Assembly: GCA_914767715.1 (NCBI GenBank)
Contig: OU612065.1
Span: 36,644,001 to 36,704,000 of the forward strand
Reading direction: 5' to 3'
Origin: Membranipora membranacea
Lineage: Eukaryota > Bryozoa > Gymnolaemata > Cheilostomatida > Membraniporidae
DNA length: 60,000 nucleotides
The translations under genes were made by a program, and so were the position numbers. The notes beneath the pieces are model-generated. The model was not told where the DNA came from. It saw only the letters and a program-made list of their open reading frames with translations, and did not search any database. Positions 34,470 through 46,899 of this stretch are shown piece by piece (within the stretch, counting starts at the first letter, position 1; each line of letters opens with the position of its first letter).

Positions 34470-36473
34470 GTAAGTAGATTAAAATCTATATAACAGACTG
34501 TATCGGAATCGCGCTAACCGATTGCGTCATCTCACCATCCCCAAAAAAGAATGGGTCGATTACGCTAATTAGATAGCCCACTATTCACTACTCGGAGTTG
34601 TGTTCTCTCATCCCACAGCCCGTTACAATCCACCATTGCCACCCTATGAAACACAGCGTACGTGTTAGGGTTATTGGCCTTACATGGCCCATTGCTGGGA
34701 CCCCTTGTAGTAGGTTTAGCTGTCTTTCCATGCTGTCACATGTCTTTCCATGAGTCAGTCAGTAGACAAGTACACAGTAGAGGTATACACCCGAGGGTGC
34801 TGGGGGCTGGAACAATCAACAATGAAAGCTTCCCCAGTGGGACTCGAACCCACAACTCCTGCAGCACTAATCACCTGGCAGTGAATAGCAAAGGCGCTAA
34901 CCGATTGCGCCATCTCACCATTCCCAACAAAGACTGTGTACTACTGTGTACTTGTCTACTGACTGACTCATGGAAAGATATGTGACAGCATGGAAAGACA
35001 TGCTGACAAGCTGGAAAGACAGCTAAACCTACTACAAGGGGTCCCAGCAATGGGCCATGTAAGGCCAATAGCCCAAAGCTGCATAATTGAACAACACCGA
35101 CTGTTGGCAGTAAATGTCGGTGTAATAATATAGGTTATAACGATTTTGCATTTACACTTGATTTGTCGGTCTAATAACTCTACCCTGATCTATCAATCAA
35201 GCAACTATATTGACCAATCATTACTATTACTGTCAATCATTACTATCAATCATTCTATCATACTATCATTATATCAATCATTACTATCATCAGTCATTAC
35301 TATCAATCATCTTGATTAATCTGGACACCTCAGTTTTTGTTACAGTTTCGTTGACATCAGGTGGCTGCTCCCTTGTTACCATCTTGTTCCCTCTGGCATT
35401 TAACCTTGTGTCGTTCATTCTGTGACATGATCACAGAGCAACGATTTCATTAAACATTTAATCTTTCAGTGTGCGTGCTAATGCAATATCAAGACAAATA
35501 TCCTAAACTCCTTGCACTGACTCCGATCAACGCAAACATCATCTCTTTATCGTTACATTCGAGATCTAAAGTTCAGTTCAGTTCATTCAAAACTTTACTA
35601 TTCAACCATATATTATCGACTTGACCAACATCATTGATGATATTATTTCCTTTCTGTTTCTGTTTCTGTTTTTTTTTTTTTCTGGCACTGAGTGCAAAAC
35701 ATTTCGAATGAGATGACTTCGGTTGCCAATAAAAAGTATGTATATCTCATCAGAAACCAATGAGATAACAGTGTCCTTACCAAAAAAGCTTGTCAATACA
35801 GGCTAGAGTTGATGTTAAACATAATTTGAATTTGTATGCCTGCTTTTAAAAGACCCAGTGAGGCCGCTTGGGGGCAAGGGGTAACCTCTAGAGATTTAAT
35901 CCACTTCATTTGGAAACATAGGTATTCACTTATAAGTCAGGCAAATTAGTAGAGTAATGTGTAGTTGTGTGTTGTTTCATTGCTTGAGAAGTATCTATCC
36001 CCTTGAGTTAATCCTGCCAATCCGAGGGTGCAGATGGTCTTATGCTTAAATTTACTTTCTGGTGGAAACTACCAGTTGTGTTGGTATTTGGGACGGGGCA
36101 TTAGCATAAATTTATGTTTTTGTGTGCTTTTACCCCATTTTGAAACTGTAACAACTGTTACAAAAAAATTATCCTTTAATAATCAATTGCACTCAGAAAT
36201 GATGGTGGTGAAATATTCACCCCAAAATAGACAAAAAATGAGCGCAGTCAACATCAAATAACTCGTAACTTAACGTATAAGATATGAATTATATTTGTTT
36301 TTTTTCAAAAAATTTCCCAAAATTGATACTTCTTATAATTGAGATTATTTACAAATTTAGCAGTAGGAAACCAGATAATATACACATCGGATCATATATA
36401 CTTATAAACTTATATTTGTGTATAAGAGAGCATAAACCATCTTAACCTCATTTAGTTATTCTTCTTGTTGCAG
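34470..36473 (+). other. Intron 2 of LRR-Roc gene
   Basis: Holds a SINE-like inverted pair (34500-35085) and, at about 35200-35820, a block that recurs after the next cassette (about 40430-41040). That block contains TCATTACTATCAATCA tandem words and the later AAGCTTGTCAATACAGGC segment. From about 35820 the intron matches the 5' flank of all other type-A LRR cassettes, so this is the remnant of a duplicated cassette unit. Confidence 0.6.
34500..35085. mobile_element. tRNA-derived SINE-like pair (family C) in inverted arrangement
   Basis: On the minus strand at about 34825-34925 lies a tRNA-like head with A box TGGCGCAATCGGTTAGCGC and B box GGGTTCGAGTCCC. A decayed second head is at 34505-34560. 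The flanks 34664-34770 and about 34940-35077 are inverted copies of each other (GGCCTTACATGGCCCATTGC...GTCTACTGACTGACTCATGG). The two overlapping 'proteins' read here are this same repeat in both orientations. Confidence 0.65.
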
Positions 36474-36614
36474 TATGAGAACACTAACCAGTATAGAGCA
36501 ATTGTATATATTTGTCATTTGGGAACCGACATCCTTACCAGACTGGATTGGAGAACTCAAGAATCTTAAGAAGCTATATGTGTCTAATTGTGGCCTCACT
36601 CACCTGCCTGACAG
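36474..36614 (+). CDS. LRR cassette exon A1
   Basis: 141 nt, entry and exit phase 2, acceptor TTGTTGCAG, donor GACAG/GTAAGA. It encodes two 23-residue leucine-rich repeats: MRTLTSIEQLYIF..., then SLPDWIGELKNLKKLYVSNC and GLTHLPD. It is the most divergent type-A cassette in its first repeat (IFVIWEPT in place of ISGNEEL). Short LRRs with LPxxIGxLxxLxxL spacing are typical of the LRR-Roc/ROCO and PIRL-like class. Confidence 0.85.
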
Positions 36615-36977
36615 GTAAGAAAATATTATGATTTCATTTTTCTCATCAATAATTCTTACATCAGTGCCTTCATCAGTGATAAAATGACGCTTCACGTGGT
36701 TTTAGATATGTCAAAGGTAGTTTACAATGTGTTTATGATATCATATCGGTTAAAACTTTGATACTGGTAGGTATAAAACGATGTAAAAACCGTCTTGATA
36801 CTTGACATCCTGTATGAGTTTCCGATTAAAGAGTAGCACTGGTTCAGAATATGAGTATCATAGTATTTTCATTCCTATTACACATTAAAAATTCGGCATT
36901 GGAAAAGTAGGAAGCAGTTTCTCTATATTACCCTGGGTAAAGCAGTATAACCTTGTCCTGAGCCTTCTATAGATATA

Positions 36978-37196
36978 ATGAGTGTTCTAATGCCACTATT
37001 GGTCGTAGCTAAATATGTACGTAAATACTCAAAATGCTCCACTAAACGAGATAAACCTGACAGACCAACTCTAGAATTAAATGGTGTGGAAAAAGATTGT
37101 TGTGACAATGTTAAATATTTGGGAGTACTCTTGGATAACAAATTACGTTTCAAAAATCATGTCAATAATGTTGTAACAAAATCTTTGTTAGTTTGA
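36978..37196 (+). mobile_element. Small LINE RT-thumb fragment
   Basis: The frame reads ELNGVEKDCCDNVKYLGVLL then DNKLRFKNHVNNVV, the block after the YxDD motif in non-LTR RTs (xxKYLGVxxDxxLxFxxHV). Only about 45 residues of clear match; dead, in an intron. Confidence 0.7.
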
Positions 37197-37266
37197 CCAA
37201 GGAGTATTCCCTTATCATTTGGCATGTCATACTGTTTGAAAAACTGCTTCTTTCTTACTCCTAGCT

Positions 37267-37386
37267 CATGGGCACCTGGGACTTACATGCCTTACTTTAC
37301 CAATGTCCAGTATCAACTGCGTGTTTTTTGGGGTGGTTGATACTGGACATTGGCAAAATAAGGCATGTAAGTCCCAGGGGCCCATG
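37267..37386. mobile_element. Palindromic MITE, intact copy
   Basis: About 50-bp inverted arms starting CATGGGCACCTGGGACTTAC and ending GTAAGTCCCAGGGGCCCATG, with a short loop (TGCGTGTTTTTTGGGGTG). The ends match those of the interrupted element at 21540-25543. Confidence 0.75.
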
Positions 37387-37827
37387 GCTTAGCATAGTAG
37401 AGACTACCTGGAGGGAGTAGATTTTTTTAAATTCAGTATTGTGATCTACTGGCATGGACACACAGACATCAATTTATTCTATTAGTCATGTTGTGATCAC
37501 ATGATCTGTAGACCATAGAATAAAATCGGACAACTCTTATTCTATTCCGAATTCACAACTATTGCAATATATTTTTGAGTTGTCCTCTTTTTCCAAATGG
37601 ATTTACCCTGGCTGTCCCCCCTCCCCATCCGTCCACCCCCAACAGCCTGCCAAGGCTTCCCTTTGTGGATCAGAAAGATTATGGGAGAGTAATTTCTAAC
37701 TCTTATTGGACTGGATTATTACATTTTAACAATAATTAAATGTTTTAAATCTCCAGCATGTTCATAACGAGGGATCAGTTCTCAACTACAGTAGTGTATA
37801 AAACAGTATTTTAGTTCTAGTTCAGTG

Positions 37828-39085
37828 GCAGCCTACCAAAAATGTGTCTAGAAATGCAACTTCATTTACGAAATTGGATGGATAAATTCTAAGAGTAGAT
37901 TCTAGTGTAGTTCTTTGAGGCGCAATGGTTATGATGTACATTACACAAAGTTGCACCATAGGCAGCAAATTGCCAAAAATGCTGCCGAAAATGGCCAAAA
38001 TTGCTGTTTTTTTGAGATTTCAAAGGCCTGTCTCGTGCTCACCTTATAAGTTGGGCTACTCAAACTCTGCAATCAGATTCATACATACCTTGGTCAGTTT
38101 TAGTAGGTATAATATCAGCATGATATCTCAAATATTGAGTGAATGACCAACCTTATAAAAAGTGACAAACTGAAAAACGCTGCCAACAAAAGGGAAAATG
38201 ATGAAAAAATGATGATATAGTTTCAAAACATCCAAAATCAGAAAGAGCATGTCATAATTAGTGGATCTACAAGTTTACATGGGTCTGCCATCATAAATAG
38301 CCGAGATGTGGCCAACAACGGTTGCAATACCCCCATATATCACCTGTATATAAACTATCGTTGAAACGACACTACTTTTTCAATTTTGCAGACGCCTCGA
38401 AAACTGACTTCAAATGTTCGTATTGATCTGATTTTTTCATGGTGGTTTTGTATTGACTCCATCAATGAGCAAAAAAAAATTTTTTCAGCATGACGCACCT
38501 TTCTGATGGTACTTGAAGGAGTTAACTTTTGCTTTACACGCTATATAACCTTATAAAGACGATTTTTATGATACTATAAAGGAAACCTAAGAATACGCGC
38601 TTTTTGAAAAACGACACACTCAGAGCATTACAAACTGGTGTTATGCGATGAGAGGGTCAATACACAGTCACCATAAAAAAATCAGATCAATGAACATTCG
38701 AAACCTGTTTTTTAGGCAGCAGCATGATTGAAAAAGTAGTTTCGCTTTAATGATAGTTATACACAGGTGATAAAAGGGGTATTGCAACCATTGTTGGCCA
38801 CATCTCAGCTTTTTATAACAGCAGACCCATGTAAAGTTGTAGATCCACTAACTATGACATGATCTTTAAGATTTTTTGACTTTTTGAAACGATATCATCA
38901 TTTTTTGATCACTTTCCCTTTTACCGGTCAGCGTTTTTGGCAATTGGCGGCCCATTGTGCAACTTAGTGTAAGGTACATTGTTACCATTGCGATCAGCGC
39001 AAAAAATCTGTACCAGAAACACCTGACAAACCTTATCCATCCAAAAGTGCAAATGGAAGTGACAAGATAGGCAGGGGCTGCCACC
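37828..39085. mobile_element. Diverged foldback element, about 1.26 kb
   Basis: The left arm (about 37828-38460) and right arm (about 38645-39085) are imperfect inverted copies. Shared blocks are GGCAGCC at the ends, TGGATGGATAA, the GCAAATTGCCAAAAATGCTG-like block, GATCTACAA-TTTACATGGGTCTGC, and TCACCTGT...AACTATC. The arms differ at many sites, so the insertion is older than the 21-30 kb complex. No transposase seen. Confidence 0.7.
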
Positions 39086-39732
39086 GGACTATAATGGCCT
39101 GCATTCATAAATTGTCCGAACTCTGTCATATTCAAATATGAGCATACTGTTCCCACAGAGCAGATTTCCAATTTCAATGTTGTATTTTGGTTTCAATCTG
39201 TGAGAAATTCTGCTGAACTGATGATGAGTCGGAAACAACTTGTATGCCCACTTTTAAAAGACCCAGTGAGGCGGGGGTGCGGGATGACCTCTTAGAGATT
39301 GAATCCACTTAATTATGGAACATAGTTAGTCACTTATAAGTCAGGCAAGGCAGTAGAGTAATGTGTAGTTGTGTGTTGATTTAATTGCTCGAGAAATATC
39401 TTTCCCCTTGAGTTAATCCTGCCAATCCGAGGGTGCGGATGATCATATGCTTAAATTTTCTTTCTGGGGGAAATTACCAGTTGTGTTGGTCTTGAGGACG
39501 GGGCGTTAGCATAAATTTATGTTTTTGTGTGCTTATACCTCAGTTTGAAACTGTAACAAACTTTTACAAAATTAACCATAATTGATATTTCTTATAATTG
39601 AGATTACTTACAAATTTAGCAGGAGGAAACCAAATAATAGACACATCGGATTATATATACTTATAAACTCATATTTGTGTATAAGAGAGCATAAAACATC
39701 TTAACCTCACCTAGTTATTCTCCTTGTTACAG

Positions 39733-39873
39733 TATGAGAACACTAACCAGCATAGAGGAAATGGATATATCCTTGAATATGGAACTGAAATCCTTACCAG
39801 ACTGGATTGGAGAACTCACCAGTCTTAAGAAGCTAGATGTGTCTGAATGTGGCCTCACTCACCTGCCTGACAG
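39733..39873 (+). CDS. LRR cassette exon A2
   Basis: 141 nt, phase 2 to 2, acceptor TTGTTACAG, donor ACAG/GTATGT. It encodes MRTLTSIEEMDISLNMELKS, then LPDWIGELTSLKKLDVSECG and LTHLPD. The upstream 500 bp (from AAAAGACCCAGTGAGGCGGG near 39255) matches the upstream flank of cassettes A1, A3, A4 and A6, showing duplication of exon plus intron. Confidence 0.9.
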
Positions 39874-41698
39874 GTATGTAAATATTATGATTTCATTTTT
39901 CTCAATAATAATTCTTACATCAGCGCCTTCATCAGTGATAAAATGACTCTTCATGAGATTTTAGATCTGTCAAAGGTAGTTTACAACGTGTTTATAATAT
40001 CATATCAGTTAAATATTTGATACTGGTAGGTATAAAACGATATAAAATAATTTCTGTCTTAATATTTGGCATCCTGTATTTTCCGATAAAAGAGTTGCAC
40101 TGGTTCAGAATATAGGTATCAAAATTGAGAAAATTGTAAGCAGTATTTTCATTCCTATGACACACCAAAAATTCGGCATAAAAAAGTAGGAAGCAGTTTC
40201 CCTCTATTAACCTGGGTAAATCAGTGAAACCTTATCCTGATCTTTCACAATTAAAAAGAAACGAAGGAAGAGGATTTTTGTCGTTTGATTTTTTTTATTA
40301 TTTAATTTCTTTGCTGGTGAAAATTTGCCTGATCAGTTGTCTTCAGGACACCTACTTTTATCATATATTTGCTTGTTACCGTATTATTCAAAGAATTTAG
40401 AAATTGTCAATTAGTTGGAAAGGGATTTTTTCTCTATTACTATTACTATCAATTATTACTATCAATCATTCTATCATACTATCATTCTATCAATCATTAC
40501 TATCATCAATCATTACTATCAATCATCTTGATTAATCTGGACACCTCAGTTTTTGGTACAGTTTTTTTGACATCAGGTGGCTGCTCCATTGTTACCATCT
40601 TGTTCCCTTTGGCATTTAAACTTGTGTCGTTCATTCTGTGACATGATCACAGAGCAACGATTTCATTAAACATTTAATCTTTCAGTGTGCGTGCTAATGC
40701 AATATCAAGACAAATATCCTAAACTCCTTGCACTGACTCCGATCAACGCAAACATCATCTCTTTACCGTTACATTCGAGATCTAAAGTTCAGTTCAGTTC
40801 ATTCAAAACTTTACTATTCAACCATATATTATCGACTTGACCAACATCATTGATAATATTATTTCCTTCCTGTTTCTCTTTTTTTGTTTTAAAATTTTTT
40901 TTTCTGGCACTGAGTGCAAAACATTTCGAATGAGATGACTTTGGTTGCCAATAAAAAGTAGATATATCTCATCAGAAACCAATGAGACAACAGTGTCCTT
41001 ACCAAACAAAGCTTGTCAATACAGGCTAGAGTTGATGTAAAACATAATTTGAATTTGTATGTCTGCTTTTAAAAGACCCAGTGAGGCGGCTTGGGGGCAT
41101 GGGGTAACCTTTAGAGATTGAATCCACTTCATTTAGAAACATAGGTATTCACTTATGAGTCAGGCAAGGTAGTAGAGTAATATGTAGTTGTGTGTTGATT
41201 TCATTGCTCGAGAAGTATCTATCCCCTTGAGTTAATCCTGCCAATCCGAGGGTGCGGATGGTCTTATGCTTAAATATTTTCTTTCTGGTGGAAACTACCA
41301 GTTGTGTTGGTCTTTGGGACGGGGCGTTAGCATAAATTTATGTTTTTTGTGTGCTTTTACCCCAGTTTGAAACTGTAACAACTGTTCCAAAAAAGTTATC
41401 CTGTAATGATCAATTGCACTCAGAAATGATGATGGTGAAATATTCACCTCAAAGTAGACAAAATGAACGCAGTCAACATCAAATAACTCGTAACTTAATG
41501 TATTAGATATGAATTATAATTTACATTTTTTACAAAATTTCCCAAAATTGATACTTCTTATAATTGAGATGACTTACAAATTTAGCAGTAGGAAACCAGA
41601 TAATATAAACATCGGATCATATATACTTATAAGCTCGTATTTGTGTATAAGAGAGCATAAAACATCTTCATCTCACCTAGATATTCTCCTTGTTGCAG

Positions 41699-41839
41699 TA
41701 TGAGAACACTAACCAGTATGGAGGAAGTGAATTTACATGGGAATGAGAATCTGATACCCTTACCAGACTGGATTGGAGTACTCACGAGTCTTAAGAAGCT
41801 AAATGTGTCTGATTGTGGCCTCACTCACCTGCCTGTCAG
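41699..41839 (+). CDS. LRR cassette exon A3
   Basis: 141 nt, phase 2 to 2, acceptor TTGTTGCAG, donor TCAG/GTATTA (weaker than its sisters). It encodes MRTLTSMEEVNLHGNENLIP, then LPDWIGVLTSLKKLNVSDCG and LTHLPV. Two changes at framework positions (S to P before LPDW, D to V at the end) set it apart. Confidence 0.88.
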
Positions 41840-42659
41840 GTATTATATATTATGATTTAATTTTTCTCAATAATAATTCTTACATCAGTGCCTTCATCTG
41901 TGATAAAATGACTCTTTATGTGATTTTAGATCTGTCAAAGGTAGTTTACAAGTTATGTTTATAATATCATATCAGTTAAAACTTTGATACTGGTAGGTAT
42001 AAAATGATGTAAAAAAATTTATGTCTTAATATTTGGTATCCTGTATGAGTTTCTGGTAAAAGGGTTGCACTGGATCAGAATATGAGTATGAATATAGAGA
42101 AAATAGTAAGCAGTATTTTCATTCCTATGACACACCAAAAATTCGGCATAAAAAAGTAGGAAGCAGTTTCTCTCTATTAACCTGGGTAAATCAGTGAAAC
42201 CTTATCCTGATCTTTCACAATTAAATGAAACGAAGGAAGAGGATTTTTGTCTTTTGATTTTTTTTTATTTAATTTCTTTGCTGGTGAACATTTGCCTGAT
42301 CAGTTGTCTTCAGGACACCTACTTTTATCATATATTTGCTTGTTACCATATTATTCAAAGAATTTAGAAATTGTCACTTAGTTATGAAAGGGATTTTTTC
42401 TCGTATATCTTTCAGTGTGCGTGCTAATGCAATACCCAGACAAATCTCCTAAACTCCTTGCACTGACTCCGATCAACGCAAACATCATCTCTTTACGTTA
42501 CATTTGAGATCTAAAGAGAAGTTCAGTTCATTCGAAACGTTACTATTCAACCATATATTATCGACTTGACCAACATCATTGATGATATTATTTCCTTTCC
42601 GTTTCTCTTTTTTTTTGTTTTAAAATTGTTTTTATCTGGCACTGAGTGCAAAACATTTC

Positions 42660-43770
42660 GAATGAGATGACTTATAATGTTGCCAATAATGTTCATAACG
42701 AGGGTTCAGTTCTCAACTACAGTAGTGTATAAACAGGATTTTAGTTCAGTAAAACCTCATTTGATGTAGATCATACAATAATCCGTGGGCTGAACAATTT
42801 TGTTTTGGTTTTAACTAATTCTTATTGGACAGCATTACAACTCTGATAAATTCGGAGATTATGACATTAGAGAATCACAGGGGACTAGAGACATTACCTG
42901 ATGGTATCGGGGGGGGGGGGGGGGGTGGACTCAAGGGTCTCAGAGAGTTATCTATAGTTGAGTGTCCTATCAGACACCTACCTGAGAGGTAATTATATAC
43001 TGAATCACTCGAGACTATGATGACTGTATGTGGATATTCTTAGTTCAGATCGGCATACTTTTCTACACACAAATCCCTGACTTTGTAATCTGATAGAGGT
43101 TTATGTTGAGGCTGAGCAACATCCAGGTTAATAGAAGTTACCAATTGCTGTTCAAATACTGACTAGTCAAAATAAGTTGGAAGTATATTTAATTACAATA
43201 TTGATTGCACTGATTGTTAGATTTTGGCAAAATTTTAAATCTAAGCTTATCTGGAAGATTTCAAGAATCAAAACTTGGTAATTTTTCAATCCCAGAAAAA
43301 TCGAACATGCCTCTTCCGCACCCTCCCATGTGCCAAGCACTTGCTGCCCTAAATAACTGCCAAGTCGTCTAGAACCCCAACAAAATCTAGTATATATCGA
43401 CAAAAATAGTTATACAGGATTAGTGCATTTCACATCCATGACACAATAACCATATAAAACCAAGGAGTCCTTTCTCCTTTTCCCTATTACCCGCATTTCG
43501 TTGTCGAGCTTCCCTTCACTTAATCCTACTTTGCGAGTTCATTATGTTCAGACTGTGGAGCAACTAAAAACTAATTGTGTCACTACTTGGATTTTAACAA
43601 GTAACCTGCTAAACATTAACTATTACTTTATATGGGCATTCATATTAATAATACCATTTTTAACCCTGTTTTTGCATGCAAGGCAACTTCATTATTTTTA
43701 GCAGAGTACATGTACCAGCAACCTTTTTCTCTCAACTTTTACAGTTATTAGTGACTCTAAATGCAATTTT
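42660..43770 (+). repeat. Segmental duplication, copy 1 (type-B exon block)
   Basis: Nearly identical to about 46900-47990. It includes the type-B LRR exon, the AAGTTGGAAGTATATTTAAT segment and the sequence to TTCTCTCAACTTTTACAGTT. Open frames at 43167-43403 and 43501-43701 recur in copy 2 only because the DNA does; they are intronic. Confidence 0.85.
42833..42988 (+). CDS. LRR cassette exon B1 with G17 tract (in frame)
   Basis: Acceptor TTATTGGACAG, donor GAGAG/GTAATT, 156 nt, phase 2 to 2. It encodes ITTLINSEIMTLENHRGLET, then LPDGIG, a run of glycines from G17T, then GLKGLRELSIVECPIRHLPE. Without the tract the exon would be 141 nt like type A, so exactly 15 nt are gained and the frame is kept. 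The poly-Gly lies in the loop of the LRR where type A has DWIGEL. Confidence 0.8.
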
Positions 43771-43789
43771 AGATCATTCATCTTGTACT

Positions 43790-45130
43790 TGGATTATCAA
43801 AGCCTCGCGCAATGGTAAAGCGCCAGGAATTGATGAGCTACCTGCAGAGTTTTTACGCTGTAACAGTAGCTCATGCGCATCAGAACTCGAGACATTGTTC
43901 TCGGGTATATGGAGAGAAGAAGACATCCCACAAGACTGGAGGCGCGGCGTGATCATCAAACTGCCCAAGAAAGGAGACCTGAGTAAGACAACAAATTGGA
44001 GGGGTATTACTCTACTACCGTATATCAGTAAAATATTTCTGAAGATTTTACATCACCGAATTGCCAGAGCCCTAGAGGAGAACAGAAGTCTAGATGAAGA
44101 GCAAGCAGGTTTTCACAGCGGAAGAAGTTGTACAGACCACATATTTACACTGAGGAACATCATAGAACAGTGTGAAGAATGGAGGATGCCCCTGTACGTC
44201 AATTTTATTGATTTCAGGAAAGCTTTTGACAGCATTCATCGGGAGAGCATGTGGAAAGTGATGAAGTTTTATGGTATCCCTGATAAACTCATCACTCTGA
44301 CACGGGCGTTCTACACCGGGTATGCGTGTAAAATGCAGGGCGGAGCAGAGGACGATTACTTCGAAGTAAAATCAGGAGTTAGACAGGGCTGCGTAATCTC
44401 ACCTCTGTTATTTATCATGGCTACAGACTACATAATGAAGCAAGTACAAGCGATACATCGAACTGGACTCCGATGGAATCTTACAACCAAGCTGAATTAT
44501 CTAGCTTATGCAGACGATGTCGCGCTATTTTCAACAACACATGGAGGGATGCAAACAGTTACAGACAAGCTCATAACAACAGCGAGTAAAGCGGGATTGC
44601 ACATCAATGAACAAAAGACGAAAGTTTTGAGGATTCATCGAGATGGAATGGGCCCTGCATCTAACAACAATTTCACAGGCAGCAACAAGTCACTCGAGTT
44701 TGTAGAAAACTTTTTGTATCTTGGTGCGAAAATTGATGCGTCTGGTGGTGCAGCAGCAGATGTCAAGAACCGCGTCAACTCTGCAACTACAGCCTTTTAC
44801 AGACTGAACAAGGTGTGGAGATCAAGAAGTATGAGCAACCATCTCAAGTTCAAACTCTACAACTCGAACGTGGTGTCTGTGCTCCTCTATGGATGTGAAA
44901 CATGGCGAATGACGAAAGTGGATATGGACAAACTGGAGGTATTTCACATCAACTGCTGCCGTCGGATATTGAAAATATATTGGTAGTCCAAAACTTCCAA
45001 CTTGGAAGTATGTGAACGCAGCAAGCAGAAACCAGTCTCTCAGCACATTGAAGTTAGAAGATGGAGATACCTAGGACACAGCCTAAGGAGGAAGGAATCT
45101 CTCCCTCACACCAGTCTCGGATGGGCCCCT
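43790..45130 (+). mobile_element. RTE-like non-LTR retrotransposon insertion, truncated at both ends
   Basis: The RT frame is open to a TAG near 44984: NGKAPGIDELPAEFL, then NWRGITLLPYISKIF, EEQAGFHSGRSC, FIDFRKAFDSIHRES, SGVRQGCVISPLLF, YADDVALF, FLYLGAKID, and YGCETWRMTK. This style belongs to RTE/Proto2-like elements. After CCRRILKIYW the frame breaks; the family's tail continues in another frame (VCERSKQKP...RRWRYLGHSLRR) and stops at GWAP near 45128, where intron DNA resumes. Endonuclease and 3' end are missing. The matching position in duplicate block 2 lacks it. Confidence 0.85.
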
Positions 45131-45947
45131 GTTTCTGTTTTTTTTTGTTTTAAAATCTTTTTTTTTTCTGGCACAGAAAACATTTCGGATGGATGACTTT
45201 GGTTAGTAATAAAAAGTATATATATCTCATCAGAAACCAATGAGATAACAGTGTCCTTACCAAACAAAGCTTGTCAATACAGGCTAGAGTTGGTGTAAAA
45301 CATAATTTGATTTTGCATGCCTGCTTTTAAAAGACCCATTGAGGCGGCCTGGGGACAAGGGGTAACCTTTAGAGATTGAATCCACTTCATTTGGAAACAT
45401 AGGTATTCACTTATAGGTCAGACAAGGTAGTAGAGTAATGTGTAGTTGTGTGTTGATTTCATTGCTCGTGAAGTATCTATCCCCTTGAGTTAATCCTGCC
45501 AATCCGAGGGTTCGGATGGTCTTATGCTTAAATTTTCTTTCTGGTGGAAACTACCAGTTGTGTTGGTCTTTGGGACGGGGCGTTAGCATAAATTTATGTT
45601 TTTGTGCGCTTTTACCCCAGTTTGAAACTAACAACTGTTACAAATATATTATCCTTTAACAATCAATTGCACTCAGAAATGATGGTGGTGAAATATTCAC
45701 CTCAAAATAGACAAAAAATGAACGCAGTCACCATCAAATAACTCGTAACTTAATGTATTAGAAATGAATTATAATTTTTTTTTACAAAATTTCCCAAAAC
45801 TGATACTTCTTATAATGGAGATAACTTACAAATTTAGCAGTAGGAAACCAGATACTATACACATCGGATCATATATCCTTATAAACTTATATTTGTGTAT
45901 AAGAGAGCAACCATCTTAACCTCAATTAGTTATTCTACTTGTTACAG

Positions 45948-46088
45948 TATGAGAACACTAACCAGTATAGAGGAAATGGATATATATGGGAATGAGGAAC
46001 TGATATCCTTACCAGACTGGATTGCAGAACTCACGAGTCTTAAGAAGCTATATGTGGGGGATTGTTGCCTCACTCACCTGCCTGACAG
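45948..46088 (+). CDS. LRR cassette exon A4
   Basis: 141 nt, phase 2 to 2, acceptor TTGTTACAG, donor ACAG/GTAAAT. It encodes MRTLTSIEEMDIYGNEELIS, then LPDWIAELTSLKKLYVGDCC and LTHLPD. Its flanks are those of A3, as part of the larger A+B block duplication. Confidence 0.9.
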
Positions 46089-46899
46089 GTAAATAAATAT
46101 TATGATTTCATTTTTCTCAACAATAATTCTTACATCAGTGTCTTCATCAGTGAAAAAATGACTCTTCATGTGATTTCAGATCTGTCAAAGGTAGTTTACA
46201 ATGTGTTTATAATATCATATCAGTTAAAACTTTGATACTGGTAGGTATAAAACGATGTAAAAAAATGTATGTCTTAATGTTTGACATCCTGTATGAGTTT
46301 CTGATAAAAGAGTTGCACTGGTTCAGAATATGAGTATGAATATTGAGAAAATTATGAGCAGTATTTTCATTCCTATTACACACCAAAAATTCGGCATAAA
46401 AAAGTAGGAAGCAGTTACCTGGGTAAATCAGTGAAATCTTACCCTGATCTTTCACAATTAAAAAGAAACAAAGGAGGAGGATTTTTGTCTTTTGTTGTTT
46501 TATTATTTAATTTCTTTGCTGGTGAACATTTGCCTGATCAGTTGTCTTCAGGACACCTACTTTTATCATATGTTTGCTTGTTACCATACAAATCAAAGAA
46601 TTTAGAAATTGTCAATTAGTTGGAAAGGGATTTTTTCTCGTATATCTTTCAGTGTGCGTGCTAATGCAATATCAAGACAAATATCCTAAACTCCTTGCAC
46701 TGACTCTGATCAACGCAAACATCATCTCTTTACCGTCATATTCGAGATCTAAAGAGAAGTTCAGTTCATTCAAAACTTGACTATTCAACCATTTATTATC
46801 GACGTGACCAGCATAATTGATGATATTATTTCCTTTCTGTTTCTCTTTTTTTTTGTTTTAAAATTGTTTTTATATGGCACTGAGTGCAAAACATTTCGA

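Noticed and set aside
34662-34985. 107-residue plus frame and 65-residue minus frame sharing GPLLGPLVVGLAVF
   Set aside because: Both are the same SINE-like inverted repeat read on opposite strands.
40369-40641. 90-residue frame rich in Tyr/Ile/Ser
   Set aside because: Produced by TCATTACTATCAATCA tandem words in intron DNA, shared with 35210-35425.
43501-43701. 66-residue frame repeated at 47736-47936
   Set aside because: The copies differ as the surrounding intron does; it has no domain and lies inside the duplicated intron block, so conservation is from the DNA duplication.
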